Notes under the pieces: model-generated
What the model was told of the DNA's origin: nothing
Seen by the model: only the letters and a program-made list of their open reading frames with translations
The model's database searches: none
Made by a program: the position numbers and the translations under genes
NCBI GenBank assembly: GCA_017430985.1
Contig: JAFRLZ010000027.1
Span: 1 to 45,542, forward strand
Direction of reading: 5' to 3'
Length of the DNA: 45,542 nt
DNA from: Oscillospiraceae bacterium
Lineage (GTDB): Bacteria > Bacillota > Clostridia > Oscillospirales > Oscillospiraceae
Part shown: piece by piece, positions 6,973 to 14,876 of the stretch
Layout: each line of letters opens with the position of its first letter
Numbering within the stretch: the stretch's first letter is position 1

Positions 6973-8280
6973 TCAGATCATGATCCCACGCTTTTTCGCC
7001 TCGAAGCGCAGCTCGTCCCGGAAATCGGGGTGCGCGATGGCGATCAGCGCCTTGGCGCGCTCGCTCAGGCTGCGGCCGCGCAGCTTTGCCAAGCCGTATT
7101 CCGTCACGATGTAGTCCACGTCGTTCTTGCTGGTGGTGACCACCGCGCCCGGCGTGAGGATGGACTTGATCTTGCTGATCGTCCCGCCCTTGGCCGTGGA
7201 GGGGAAAGCGATGAAGCTCTTGCCGCCCTTTGACTGGCAGGCGCCGCGCACATAGTCGATCTGCCCGCCGGAGCCCGAGATGTGCTTCGTGCCCACGCTC
7301 TCGGCGCAGACCTGGCCCCAGAGGTCGACCTCCAGCGCTGCGTTGATGGAGATCATGTTGTCGTTCCGGCAGATGACGGCCGGGTCGTTCACATAGTCCA
7401 CCGGCAGGATGGCGATGGCCGGGTTGTCGTCGATAAAGTCATAGATGCGTTTGGAGCCGAAGGCAAAGGTCGTCACGCTGACGCCCGGGTGCAGCTGCTT
7501 TTTGCTGTTGTTCACCGCGCCGCACTCGATGAGCTCCACCATGGAGTCGGTGAACATCTCGGTGTGGATGCCGAGGTCGTGCTTGCTCTTGAGCGCCGCG
7601 CCCACGGCGTCCGGGATCGCGCCGATGCCAAGCTGGATGCAGGCGCCGTCCGGGATCTGCTCGGCGATCAGGCCGCCGATGGTGAGGCTCGTCTCATCCA
7701 GCACCGTCGGTGGCAGCACCGGCAGCTCGCAGTCGTGCTCGACGATCGCGTCGACCCGGCTGATGTGGACCTGCCCGCCGCAGACGGCCCGCGGCTGGTT
7801 CCGGTTCACCTCCACAAAGACGCGCCTGGCCTTCTCCAGCATGGCCGCGGAATAGGAATTGACCGTGCCGAAGCTGAAATAGCCGTTTTTATCCATCGGG
7901 GAGACGGACACGCAGAACACGTCGTAGTCGTAATTGGCGCGGATCCGCTCGGGCAGGTCCCGGTAGTAGCCGGGGATGAAATCGGCGTAGCCGCCGTTGA
8001 TCGCCTTGCGCGCGCCGCCGGAAGAGAACCACGAAACGCCGTTGATGCTGCCGTTGAGACTGTCGTCGGCGTAGAAAGCGAAGGGATAGGCGTCCAGCAG
8101 GGTCTGCACCTTCACGCCGCGCAGCCCGCTTTCCTTGGCCCGCTCGCACAGGGCCGCCATGATCCCCGGCGTCTGCGAGAGCGCCGCGTCCATGCCGATC
8201 GTCCAGCCGTCCCGGACGAGCCCGGCCGCTTCCTCGGCCGTGATCCGTTTTTTCCGATACTCTTCGGTGTAGTCCGTCAT
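6973..8280 (-). CDS. Acetyl-CoA hydrolase/transferase family CoA-transferase (4-hydroxybutyrate/butyrate type)
   Basis: A 435-residue cytosolic enzyme that moves CoA between acyl groups, typically acetate and a C4 acid, in fermentation. The catalytic glutamate is E241 in GIHTEMFTDSMVEL. The oxyanion/CoA site signature QLGIGAIPDAV (216-226), the GSGGQIDYVRGA motif and the family ending AHPDFRDELR are present. Overall it resembles 4-hydroxybutyrate CoA-transferase and butyryl-CoA:acetate CoA-transferase. Which acid it uses cannot be decided from sequence alone. It starts 38 bases after the yabR-like gene in the same direction and may be read through from the sporulation/division cluster. Confidence 0.88.
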   Translation of the reverse strand: MTDYTEEYRKKRITAEEAAGLVRDGWTIGMDAALSQTPGIMAALCERAKESGLRGVKVQTLLDAYPFAFYADDSLNGSINGVSWFSSGGARKAINGGYADFIPGYYRDLPERIRANYDYDVFCVSVSPMDKNGYFSFGTVNSYSAAMLEKARRVFVEVNRNQPRAVCGGQVHISRVDAIVEHDCELPVLPPTVLDETSLTIGGLIAEQIPDGACIQLGIGAIPDAVGAALKSKHDLGIHTEMFTDSMVELIECGAVNNSKKQLHPGVSVTTFAFGSKRIYDFIDDNPAIAILPVDYVNDPAVICRNDNMISINAALEVDLWGQVCAESVGTKHISGSGGQIDYVRGACQSKGGKSFIAFPSTAKGGTISKIKSILTPGAVVTTSKNDVDYIVTEYGLAKLRGRSLSERAKALIAIAHPDFRDELRFEAKKRGIMI

Positions 8281-8318
8281 CTGTCTGTCCTCCCCGCTCC
8301 ACAGAGGGAGCGTCCTGT

Positions 8319-8753
8319 TTATTTGCGCCGGCGGCTGCGTGAGCGGTCGGCGTAGATCCGATTGTCCGCGATGCGGCTGTCGGATTCCTGCATGAATTTC
8401 TTCAGCCTGTCCTCAAAGGCCTGATCCGCCGAGGGCGGGTCGGCCGTCTGGACCGGGCTCGGACGCGGCGGAGCGCTCCGAACGCTCTGCGGGCGCGGCC
8501 GGGGAGCCTCGGGCTCCTCCGGCAGAGCCTTCTTGATCGAGAGGTTGATCTTCCCTTCCGGGCTGACGCTCAGGACCTTCACCCTGACCGTCTGGCCGAC
8601 CTGCACATATTCGCTGACATCGGCAACGTAGGCGTTGGCTACCTCCGAGATATGTACCAGCCCGCTCTTTCCGCCCTGGAGCGCCACAAAGGCGCCGAAT
8701 TTGGTGATGCCGGTCACCCGGCCTTCGAGTATTTCGCCTGTCTCCACTGCCAT
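8319..8753 (-). CDS. yabR: S1-domain RNA-binding protein, YabR-like
   Basis: A 144-residue protein. Residues 1-75 form one S1 RNA-binding domain (GEILEGRVTGITKFGAFVAL ... GLVHISEV ... VKVLSVSPEGKINLSIKK). Then come a proline-rich linker (about 78-108) and a basic tail ending RSRSRRRK. Bacillus YabR (about 128 residues) occupies the same place next to divIC, and the related general stress protein 13 associates with ribosomes. The position directly after the divIC-like gene supports the name. The exact RNA target is not known. Confidence 0.88.
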   Translation of the reverse strand: MAVETGEILEGRVTGITKFGAFVALQGGKSGLVHISEVANAYVADVSEYVQVGQTVRVKVLSVSPEGKINLSIKKALPEEPEAPRPRPQSVRSAPPRPSPVQTADPPSADQAFEDRLKKFMQESDSRIADNRIYADRSRSRRRK

Positions 8754-8781
8754 TGATCGTTCCTCTCTGTCTCTTGTCCGC

Positions 8782-9084
8782 TCAGTCGTCTTCTCCGTCT
8801 CCGCCGAAATAGAAAATGATCTCCCCCGGCCTCACAAGGCCGAGCTCCCGGCGCGCCCGCGCCTCCAGCTCCTCGGCGCTCTCGCCTTCGTCCAGCCGCG
8901 CGCTGAGCGCCGCGTGCTCCGCTTCCAGCGCCGTCTTTTCCGCTTCCAGGGAGGCGGCCAGCGCCTCGGTCTGCTCAAGGCGGATCTTCGCGGCGGAGAC
9001 GTGCGCCATCGCGTACAGCAGCAGCGCCGTCAACAGCAGCCGGACGAGCGTTTCACGCTGTCTGGCGGCCTCTTCCGCCTTCAT
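8782..9084 (-). CDS. divIC: Septum formation initiator, DivIC/FtsB family
   Basis: A 100-residue single-pass membrane protein of the divisome. Residues about 13-31 form the membrane segment (LVRLLLTALLLYAMAHVSA). A coiled coil rich in E, A and L follows (33-70), then the conserved EARARRELGLVRPGE element that closes FtsB/DivIC proteins. The start codon overlaps the stop of the yabQ-like gene (ATGA). Together with FtsL and DivIB/FtsQ it would activate septal wall synthesis. Order yabP-yabQ-divIC-yabR matches Bacillus subtilis. Confidence 0.9.
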   Translation of the reverse strand: MKAEEAARQRETLVRLLLTALLLYAMAHVSAAKIRLEQTEALAASLEAEKTALEAEHAALSARLDEGESAEELEARARRELGLVRPGEIIFYFGGDGEDD

Positions 9085-9500
9085 CTTCTATCACACTTTT
9101 TCATAATATAGCACTCTTTCCTTTTTTGAAAGTATTTTTTTCTCTTTTCATTAAAATTTTTCATGCTTTTTCCAAGGCTTTCCAATCCGCGGGCTGTCCC
9201 GGCCGCCGCCGCGTCGAAGAGGGGCAGAAAAACGGGGCTGAGCAGGTGCAGATAGACGAGAAAGCCAGCCAGCGCCGCGCCCAGCTCCCAGAGGCCGAGC
9301 CGCCCCTCTCCCGCGGACATGGCGAAGAGGAACAGCCCGATCCCCACGCACGAGGCGTACAGCAGATCGGTCAGCGCCGCCCAGGCCCGCCGCATGGCGC
9401 GACGCGGCGGCCGCAGCAGATCGTACAGCAGCCCCGCGCCCAGTCCCAGCAGCGCCGCGAGCAGCAGCGCCGCGGCCTGAGGGACGATCCCGCTCTCCAT
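9081..9500 (-). CDS. yabQ: Spore cortex biosynthesis protein YabQ-like
   Basis: A 139-residue membrane protein with about three hydrophobic segments (near 8-28, 42-62 and 70-90) and a basic C-terminus. The LGLGAGLLYDLLRPPRR segment fits the start of YabQ proteins, which are needed for cortex formation and sit in the forespore outer membrane. It is shorter than the B. subtilis protein (about 211 residues), mainly at the C-terminus. It starts on the base after the yabP stop and overlaps divIC, so identity rests on order as well as sequence. Confidence 0.85.
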   Translation of the reverse strand: MESGIVPQAAALLLAALLGLGAGLLYDLLRPPRRAMRRAWAALTDLLYASCVGIGLFLFAMSAGEGRLGLWELGAALAGFLVYLHLLSPVFLPLFDAAAAGTARGLESLGKSMKNFNEKRKKYFQKRKECYIMKKCDRR

Positions 9501-9785
9501 TCAGCCGAAGAGCCGCGACCAGAGCGAGCCGCCCGAGGCCGCTTCGTCGTAGCTCAGTTCCCGGATCCTTCCCCGCAGCTCGAGCTGTCCGGCGTCCAGA
9601 TCGATCTTGTCGATATGCAGCTCCTCGCCCCGCACCGTCAGCTCGCCCAGCGAGGTCGACAGCACCACCATGCTCTCGTCGAAGCCGGACACGTCCTCCA
9701 CGCCGCTCAGGCTCATGCGCTCCCGTCCGCTGATCGTCAGCGCGTGCTCCCTCTGCGGCAGGCGCGGCTGCTCTTCATAGGCCAT
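9501..9785 (-). CDS. yabP: Sporulation protein YabP
   Basis: A 94-residue small beta-rich protein of the YabP/YqfC family, made in the mother cell during sporulation. The family core is seen as HALTISGRERMSLSGVEDVSGFDE, then VVLSTSLGELTVRGEELHI and LRGRIRELSY. The frame is open to 9890, but GGAGG lies 8 bases before ATG 9785; the extra upstream residues do not resemble the family. It heads the yabP-yabQ-divIC-yabR cluster and marks the organism as a spore former. I could not place a convincing sporulation-sigma promoter upstream. Confidence 0.9.
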   Translation of the reverse strand: MAYEEQPRLPQREHALTISGRERMSLSGVEDVSGFDESMVVLSTSLGELTVRGEELHIDKIDLDAGQLELRGRIRELSYDEAASGGSLWSRLFG

Positions 9786-9910
9786 CGCCATCACCTCCCC
9801 TTCTACTATATGCGGACAAGCGCCCGCGCATGAGAAAAGATATGGCTTCGCGGTGCAAAACGCCTCTGCCGTCCTCTTAACACGCTTCACTTTTCACCAT
9901 AGAAAACCAC

Positions 9911-9939
9911 TTGCCTTTTTACGCGCTTTTCGGTAAAAT
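9911..9939 (+). promoter_or_regulatory. Promoter of the 893-residue oxidoreductase gene
   Basis: TTGCCT (9911-9916) and TAAAAT (9934-9939) with a 17-base spacer in an AT-rich divergent intergenic region. Strong codon bias in the gene suggests high expression. Confidence 0.6.
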
Positions 9940-9998
9940 ATATGTTGTTGATTTGCGGCGTTTTGACCGCTGAAATAAAAAAGTGGAGTGTGTGAAGA

Positions 9999-12680
9999 AT
10001 GGCTGAACTGAGACCCAAGATCGTAAAACTGTGCAAGGTCGTCGGCGGACTGACCGGCATGGTCAACAAGATCGACGAAAACGCCCCCGAGTATTACTCC
10101 CTCGCCAGCATCCTGACCGACGACGAGGCCGACGTCGCCGCCGCCGCCGGTCTGCGCCATGAGCGCACCGCCGAGTATCTGGCCAAGAAGGTCGGCAAGC
10201 CCGTTGAAGAAGTCCAGAAGATCGCCGAGCACCTGGCCTGGATCGGCGTGTTCCGCATCACCACGGATCCCACGGACGGGAAAGACCGCTTCTTCATGCA
10301 GATCTTCGCCCCGGGCATCATGGAGATGCTGGTCAACAACCAGACTCTGCTCAAGGAGCACCCCGAGATCGGCCGCGCCTTCGAGGAGTACACCCGCATC
10401 CGCATGCAGACCATGACCCCGATCCTCCCCAACGGCTACGGCCTCATGCGCGTCGTGCCGGTGGAGAGCGCGATCAAGGACATCCCCGACACCGACAAAT
10501 ACGACCACCTGTCCTACTACCTGGACAAGTACGACATCTTCTCCGTCTCCCCCTGCTCCTGCCGCGCCAGCCGCACCTCGCTGGGCGACGGCTGCGGCCA
10601 TCTCGACGAGGAGATGTGCGTGCAGATGGGCAAAGGCGCGGAGCACTACATCCGCACTGGGCGCGCCCGTCAGATCAGCCGCGAGGAAGCCTGGGAGATC
10701 ATCAAGCGCGCCGAGGAAAACGGTCTGATGCACGACATGCCCAACATCGAGGAGGCCGGCGAGAGCTCCGCTATCTGCAACTGCTGCTCCTGCGCCTGCT
10801 TCGGTCTGCGCGTGGGCCTCATGTTCGGCGCGCGCGACGTCATCCGCTCCAACTATGTGGCCGAGGTGGACGAGGCCAAGTGCGTTGCCTGCGGCCAGTG
10901 CGTCGAGAACTGCCCGGCCAACGCCCTCAAGCTCGGCCAGAAGCTCTGCACCGTCAAGCCGCTGGAGGTCCCCGGCTACACCAAGCTGTCCGAGACCTAT
11001 GACGGCAAGAAGGCCTGGAACGTCGACTACCGCACCAACCACGAGGACGTCATGGCCACCGGCACCGCCCCCTGCAAGACCGCCTGCCCCGCGCACATCG
11101 CCGTGCAGGGCTACCTGAAGCTGGCCGCGCAGGGCCGCTACACCGAGGCGCTCAAGCTCATCAAGAAGGAAAACCCGCTGCCCGCCGTCTGCGGCCGCAT
11201 CTGCAACAAGCGCTGCGAGGCCGAGTGCACCCGCGGCGACGTGGACGAGGCCGTCGCCATCGACGAGGTCAAGCGTTTCATCGCCGACCACGACCTCCAT
11301 GAAGAGACGCGTTACGTGCCGCCCATGGTCAACCAGATCGGCCGTCCCTACCCGCAGAAGATCGCCGTCATCGGCGCCGGTCCCGCCGGCATCAGCTGCG
11401 CCTACTACCTGGCCGAGAAGGGCTACCCCGTCACGGTCTTCGACCGCAACCCGGTCCCCGGCGGCATGCTGACCCTCGGCATCCCCAACTTCCGTCTGGA
11501 GAAGGACGTCCTCAACGCCGAGATCGACATCCTGCGCGAGATGGGCGTCGAGTTCAGGTGCGGCGTGGAGGTCGGTAAGGACGTGACCATCCAGCAGCTG
11601 CGCGACGAGGGCTACAAGGGCTTCTATCTGGCCATCGGCGCCCAGAAGTCCGCTCCTCTGAAGCTGCAGGGCGAGGAGCTCGAGGGCGTGTACGGCGGCG
11701 TGGACTTCCTGCGCGAGGTCAACCTCGGCGGCAAGCCCGAGATCGGGAAGAAGTGCGCCGTCGTCGGCGCCGGCAACGTCGCCATGGACGTGTGCCGCAC
11801 GGCCGTCCGCCTCGGCGCGGAGCAGACCTATGTGCTCTATCGCCGGAGCGAGGCCGAGATGCCCGCCGACCGCGACGAGTACAACGAGGCCGTGGAAGAG
11901 GGCGTGCAGTTCCGCTTCCTCTGCAATCCCGTGGAGATCCTCGGCGCCGACGGCAAGGTCTGCGCCGTGAAGGTCGAGCGCATGGCGCTCGGCGAGCCGG
12001 ACGAGAAGGGCCGCCGCAAGCCCGTGGGCACCGGCGAGTTTGAGACCATCGAGGTCGATTCCGTCATCGGCGCCATCGGCCAGGTCGTCGACTGGGGCAG
12101 CCTCGACGTGGGCGAGCTCAAGACCGACAAGAAGGGTCTGGCCCAGGCCGACAGCTTCACCTACCAGACCGCGCAGCCCGACATCTTCGTGGGCGGCGAC
12201 GTGTACACCGGCCCGAGGTTTGCCATCGACGCCATCGCCGCCGGCAAGGAGGCCGCCATCTCCCTGCACCGCTTCGTGCACGAGGGCCAGACGCTGACCA
12301 TGGGCCGCGACAAGCGCGAGTACCGCGCGCTCGACAAGTCGAACGTCCTCATCCCCGTGGGCGGCTTCGACACCGATCACCGTCAGGTCCCCGGCTACAA
12401 CCAGGCCAAGGCCAAGACCTTCTCCGACGCCCGCGTGACCTTCACCGAGGAGCAGGTCAAGAAGGAATGCGCCCGCTGCCTCGGCTGCGGCGCGACCAAG
12501 GTGGACGAGTACATGTGCATCGGCTGCGGCCTGTGCACCACCAAGTGCGCCTTCGACGCGATCCACCTCAAGCACGTCCGCAAGTGGCAGGCCGGCAAGT
12601 TCGAGACCATGCCGATCAAGGTCGCCGAGCATCTGGTCAAGAAGACCGGCAAGATCATCGGCAAGGCCGTCAAGGGCTGA
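9999..12680 (+). CDS. Fe-S/FAD/NAD(P)H oxidoreductase, GltD-like fusion (893 aa)
   Basis: A large cytosolic electron-transfer protein. Order: N-terminal helical/winged region (about 1-90); a cysteine-rich Fe-S domain with SPCSCR at 185-189 and CNCCSCAC at 260-267; a ferredoxin motif CVACGQCVENCP (295-306); the GltD N-terminal Fe-S domain (C359, C363, C398, C402, C406, C410); the FAD Rossmann GAGPAG (459-464); the NADPH Rossmann VVGAGNVAMDV; the FAD-binding GGDVYTGPRFAIDAI; and a C-terminal ferredoxin (CIGCGLCTTKC). The GltD/NfnB-type core transfers electrons between NAD(P)H and ferredoxin-like centres. No glutamate synthase large subunit is nearby. hypA follows after 3 bases. Codons are almost all C-ending. 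Partner and substrate unknown. Confidence 0.88.
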   Translation: MAELRPKIVKLCKVVGGLTGMVNKIDENAPEYYSLASILTDDEADVAAAAGLRHERTAEYLAKKVGKPVEEVQKIAEHLAWIGVFRITTDPTDGKDRFFMQIFAPGIMEMLVNNQTLLKEHPEIGRAFEEYTRIRMQTMTPILPNGYGLMRVVPVESAIKDIPDTDKYDHLSYYLDKYDIFSVSPCSCRASRTSLGDGCGHLDEEMCVQMGKGAEHYIRTGRARQISREEAWEIIKRAEENGLMHDMPNIEEAGESSAICNCCSCACFGLRVGLMFGARDVIRSNYVAEVDEAKCVACGQCVENCPANALKLGQKLCTVKPLEVPGYTKLSETYDGKKAWNVDYRTNHEDVMATGTAPCKTACPAHIAVQGYLKLAAQGRYTEALKLIKKENPLPAVCGRICNKRCEAECTRGDVDEAVAIDEVKRFIADHDLHEETRYVPPMVNQIGRPYPQKIAVIGAGPAGISCAYYLAEKGYPVTVFDRNPVPGGMLTLGIPNFRLEKDVLNAEIDILREMGVEFRCGVEVGKDVTIQQLRDEGYKGFYLAIGAQKSAPLKLQGEELEGVYGGVDFLREVNLGGKPEIGKKCAVVGAGNVAMDVCRTAVRLGAEQTYVLYRRSEAEMPADRDEYNEAVEEGVQFRFLCNPVEILGADGKVCAVKVERMALGEPDEKGRRKPVGTGEFETIEVDSVIGAIGQVVDWGSLDVGELKTDKKGLAQADSFTYQTAQPDIFVGGDVYTGPRFAIDAIAAGKEAAISLHRFVHEGQTLTMGRDKREYRALDKSNVLIPVGGFDTDHRQVPGYNQAKAKTFSDARVTFTEEQVKKECARCLGCGATKVDEYMCIGCGLCTTKCAFDAIHLKHVRKWQAGKFETMPIKVAEHLVKKTGKIIGKAVKG

Positions 12681-12683
12681 GCC

Positions 12684-13025
12684 ATGCACGAGCTGGGTCT
12701 TTGCGACGCCCTGCTGCGCATGGTGAAGGACATCTCCGTCAAGGAGGAGCTCACGCAGGTGGAAAAGATCACGCTGGAGATCGGCGAGCTCTCCGGCGTC
12801 GTCCCCGCCTACATGAGCGACTGCTGGACCGCGGTGGTGGACGGCACGCCGTTTCAGAACACGGCGCTCGTCATCGAGAGCGTGCCGGGGGTCGCCCGCT
12901 GCCTCGACTGTGAGGAGGAGTTCCGGATCGACCTCAAGAGCATGCGCTGCCCCTTCTGTCAAAGCGACAAGCTCATGCCGATCTCCGGTCAGGATATGAC
13001 GCTCAAGGAGATCGAAGCCTGTTAG
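12684..13025 (+). CDS. hypA: HypA-like nickel metallochaperone
   Basis: A 113-residue protein with the nickel-binding N-terminus MHE and a zinc site made of CLDC and CPFC pairs (about residues 73-97). HypA delivers nickel to NiFe-hydrogenase and in some species to urease. The gene starts 3 bases after the oxidoreductase and is surely co-transcribed with it. No hydrogenase or other hyp gene lies in the window. Either nickel enzymes are encoded elsewhere or the protein serves its unusual neighbour. The residues and length are typical. Confidence 0.88.
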   Translation: MHELGLCDALLRMVKDISVKEELTQVEKITLEIGELSGVVPAYMSDCWTAVVDGTPFQNTALVIESVPGVARCLDCEEEFRIDLKSMRCPFCQSDKLMPISGQDMTLKEIEAC

Positions 13026-13091
13026 CAGATCATTCGCCCGGGAGAGGTTCGTTGGGCCTTTCCCGGGTCAGTTTTCCCGGAGGATACGATC

Positions 13092-14108
13092 ATGGACGAA
13101 ATCGAAAGAGATCTGCCGGAGCTCGCGCTCCCGGCCGACGGAGATCCGAAAAAAGCCAGGCGGGACTTCAGCCGTCTCAGCTTTGCGCTGCTGGTCTTCC
13201 TGGTCGCCGCGTCGCTGCTGCAGGTCCTTTATTCCATTCTGGGTTCCCGCGTCAGCTTCCCGCAGGGCAGCTGGTTTTACTGGGTGGTCGGCTATATCGT
13301 GCCGATCTATGCGGTCGGCGTGCCCCTCGCGCTGCTCGTCATGCGCCGCGTTCCCGCCGTCCGGGCGGAGAGGCGCTCGCTGAGCCTCGGGAGTTTTCTT
13401 GTTTTCCTCCTGATGTGCTTTCCCATCATGTACGGCGGCAATCTGATCGGGACGATCCTGAGCTCCATGTTTTCCGGCGGCGCGGCGCAGAACCCGCTCG
13501 AGGGCATGGTATCCAAGCCCGGCGTGCTGCAGATCGTCGTGCTGGCCGTGCTGGCCCCGCTGTTTGAGGAATTCATCTTCCGCAGGCAGCTCATCGACCG
13601 CGCCGGCCGCTACGGCGAGAAGACGGCGATCCTGTTCTCCAGTCTGACCTTCGGGCTGTTCCACGGGAACCTGTATCAGTTCTTCTACGCCTTCGGCCTC
13701 GGCATGCTCTTCGCCTATATCTACACGCGGACGCGGAAGCTGCGCTACACGGTCGCCCTGCACATGATCATCAACTTCCTCGGCTCGGTCGTCGGGCCGT
13801 GGATCGTCTCCAAGGCCGCGCTCTCCTCCGAGATGCTCGAAGCTGCCGCGCAGGACCCCGCCTCGGCGGATCTCGGCGGCATGGCCCTGGTCAGTCTGTA
13901 CGGCTTTGCGATACTCGGGCTGTCCATCGCCGGGTTGGTGCTGCTGATCCGGCGGCGCCGCCGTTTCGTCTTTCAGCGCGCCGAGGAGGAGCTTCCAAAC
14001 GGCAGCGGCCCCAGAGCCGCCATCTTCAACCTGGGCTTCCTTCTGTTTGCCCTCACCTGTCTGGCCGTTTTCGTCTTCGCCCTGTTCGGGCGGGGGCTGC
14101 TCGGCTGA
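13092..14108 (+). CDS. CPBP family intramembrane glutamic endopeptidase
   Basis: A 338-residue polytopic membrane protein of the CPBP (CAAX/Abi) family. Conserved motifs are EEFIFRRQLID (about 161-171, with the catalytic glutamate pair), FGLFHGNLYQF (about 193-203) and HMIINFLGS (about 224-232). About eight hydrophobic segments are visible, with two more after a loop rich in charged residues (residues 288-300). A GGAGG site precedes ATG 13092. A hairpin between hypA and this gene (13036-13072) has only a short T run, so partial read-through is possible. Family members cleave prenylated or membrane peptides; the substrate is unknown. Confidence 0.88.
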   Translation: MDEIERDLPELALPADGDPKKARRDFSRLSFALLVFLVAASLLQVLYSILGSRVSFPQGSWFYWVVGYIVPIYAVGVPLALLVMRRVPAVRAERRSLSLGSFLVFLLMCFPIMYGGNLIGTILSSMFSGGAAQNPLEGMVSKPGVLQIVVLAVLAPLFEEFIFRRQLIDRAGRYGEKTAILFSSLTFGLFHGNLYQFFYAFGLGMLFAYIYTRTRKLRYTVALHMIINFLGSVVGPWIVSKAALSSEMLEAAAQDPASADLGGMALVSLYGFAILGLSIAGLVLLIRRRRRFVFQRAEEELPNGSGPRAAIFNLGFLLFALTCLAVFVFALFGRGLLG

Positions 14109-14130
14109 GGCCAAACAAAACATGCGGCAG

Positions 14131-14169
14131 ACCGGGCTGCGCGCCTCATGGCGCACAGCCCGGTTTTTC
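14131..14169 (+). terminator. Terminator after CPBP protease
   Basis: ACCGGGCTG pairs with CAGCCCGGT, enclosing GCGCC/GGCGC, followed by TTTTT. It abuts the promoter of the B12-regulated operon. Confidence 0.85.
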
Positions 14170-14198
14170 TTGTAGATCCTGCCAGATCGTGCTATACT
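14170..14198 (+). promoter_or_regulatory. Promoter of the cobalamin riboswitch operon
   Basis: TTGTAG (14170-14175) and TATACT (14193-14198) with a 17-base spacer, ending about 12 bases before the riboswitch core. Confidence 0.6.
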
Positions 14199-14209
14199 CT
14201 CTTTGCAAG

Positions 14210-14362
14210 CAATCGGCGCAGGTTCTGTCCGGGGCGCGAGCCCCGAGGCAGTCAACAGGGGAATCTGGGTGAAGCCGCCCGAAAAGGCGGCCATTCCCTC
14301 GCGAGGCCGTCACTGTGAAGCGGAGGCGATCACGCCTCCCGAAGTCAGAAGACCTGCCTGAA
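14210..14362 (+). ncRNA. Cobalamin riboswitch aptamer
   Basis: The conserved order of the cobalamin aptamer is present. CAGGT (14219-14223) pairs with ACCTG (14352-14356) as P1. Between them come GCAGTCAACAGGGGAAT, CTGGGTGAA, the GCCGCC/GGCGGC hairpin, the L5-like GTCACTGTGAAG, a GGAGGCG/CGCCTCC stem, and AAGTCAGAAGACCTGCCTG at the 3' end. Two hairpins follow before the gene: ACGGCGTCC-TTCG-GGGCGCCGT at about 14361-14382, and a GTACCG/CGGTAC stem ending near 14405. These are candidates for the expression platform. Ligand binding would be expected to lower expression of the downstream uptake genes. Confidence 0.93.
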
Positions 14363-14477
14363 CGGCGTCCTTCGGGGCGCCGTACCGTATGAAGTGCCGC
14401 GGTACCCGGCCAAAAGTTCTCTTTTGCTTCCTACGGTGTCCGATGTCGTGAGACAAAATAAGAAAGGAGAGATGCGT

Positions 14478-14876
14478 ATGAACAAAAAAACAAGAAACGT
14501 CATCATTGCCGTGGCCATTTTGCTTGTCGTGGTCATCGGCGCGCTGCTGATCTGGAACGCGAACAGACCGGCCGCCCAGGAGGGCGGCAAGGCCATCGTG
14601 CTGACGGTCGTTCACGGAGACGGCAGCCGGAAGGATTTCCCCATCCGAACAGACGCCGAAACGCTGCGGGCGGCCCTGGAGGAAGCGTCGCTGATCGAGG
14701 GCTCCGAGAGCGAATGGGGCCTCTACGTGCTGACCGTGGACGGTGAGACCGTCGACGAGGCGCAGGAGCAATGGTGGTGTCTGACCAAGGACGGCGAGAT
14801 GTCCGCGACCGGCGTGGACGACACTATGATCGCCGACGGCGACCACTATGAGTTCACCTTCACGACAGGCTGGTAA
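14478..14876 (+). CDS. DUF4430 membrane-anchored protein, B12-regulated
   Basis: A 132-residue protein with an N-terminal membrane anchor (residues 7-26, NVIIAVAILLVVVIGALLIW) and an extracellular DUF4430 domain. That domain is related to the C-terminal domain of transcobalamin and intrinsic factor. The pattern includes DGSRKDFPI, TLRAALEEA, GLYVLTVDGE and the closing YEFTFTTGW. AAGGAG sits 8 bases before ATG 14478; upstream methionines lack such spacing. It lies directly under the cobalamin riboswitch and overlaps an ECF substrate-binding component. I infer a surface corrinoid-capture protein. The anchor looks like a plain signal-anchor, without a lipobox cysteine. Confidence 0.85.
   Translation: MNKKTRNVIIAVAILLVVVIGALLIWNANRPAAQEGGKAIVLTVVHGDGSRKDFPIRTDAETLRAALEEASLIEGSESEWGLYVLTVDGETVDEAQEQWWCLTKDGEMSATGVDDTMIADGDHYEFTFTTGW

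Noticed and set aside
9894-12962. 1022-residue open frame antisense to the oxidoreductase and hypA genes
   Set aside because: Low-complexity A/D/G/H/L/V translation caused by strongly C-ending codons on the other strand. No motif, no ribosome site, and the sense gene has clear domains.
13036-13072. Hairpin CCCGGGAGAGG/CCTTTCCCGGG between hypA and the CPBP gene as a strong terminator
   Set aside because: The following T run is only four bases and is displaced, so only weak or partial termination is likely.
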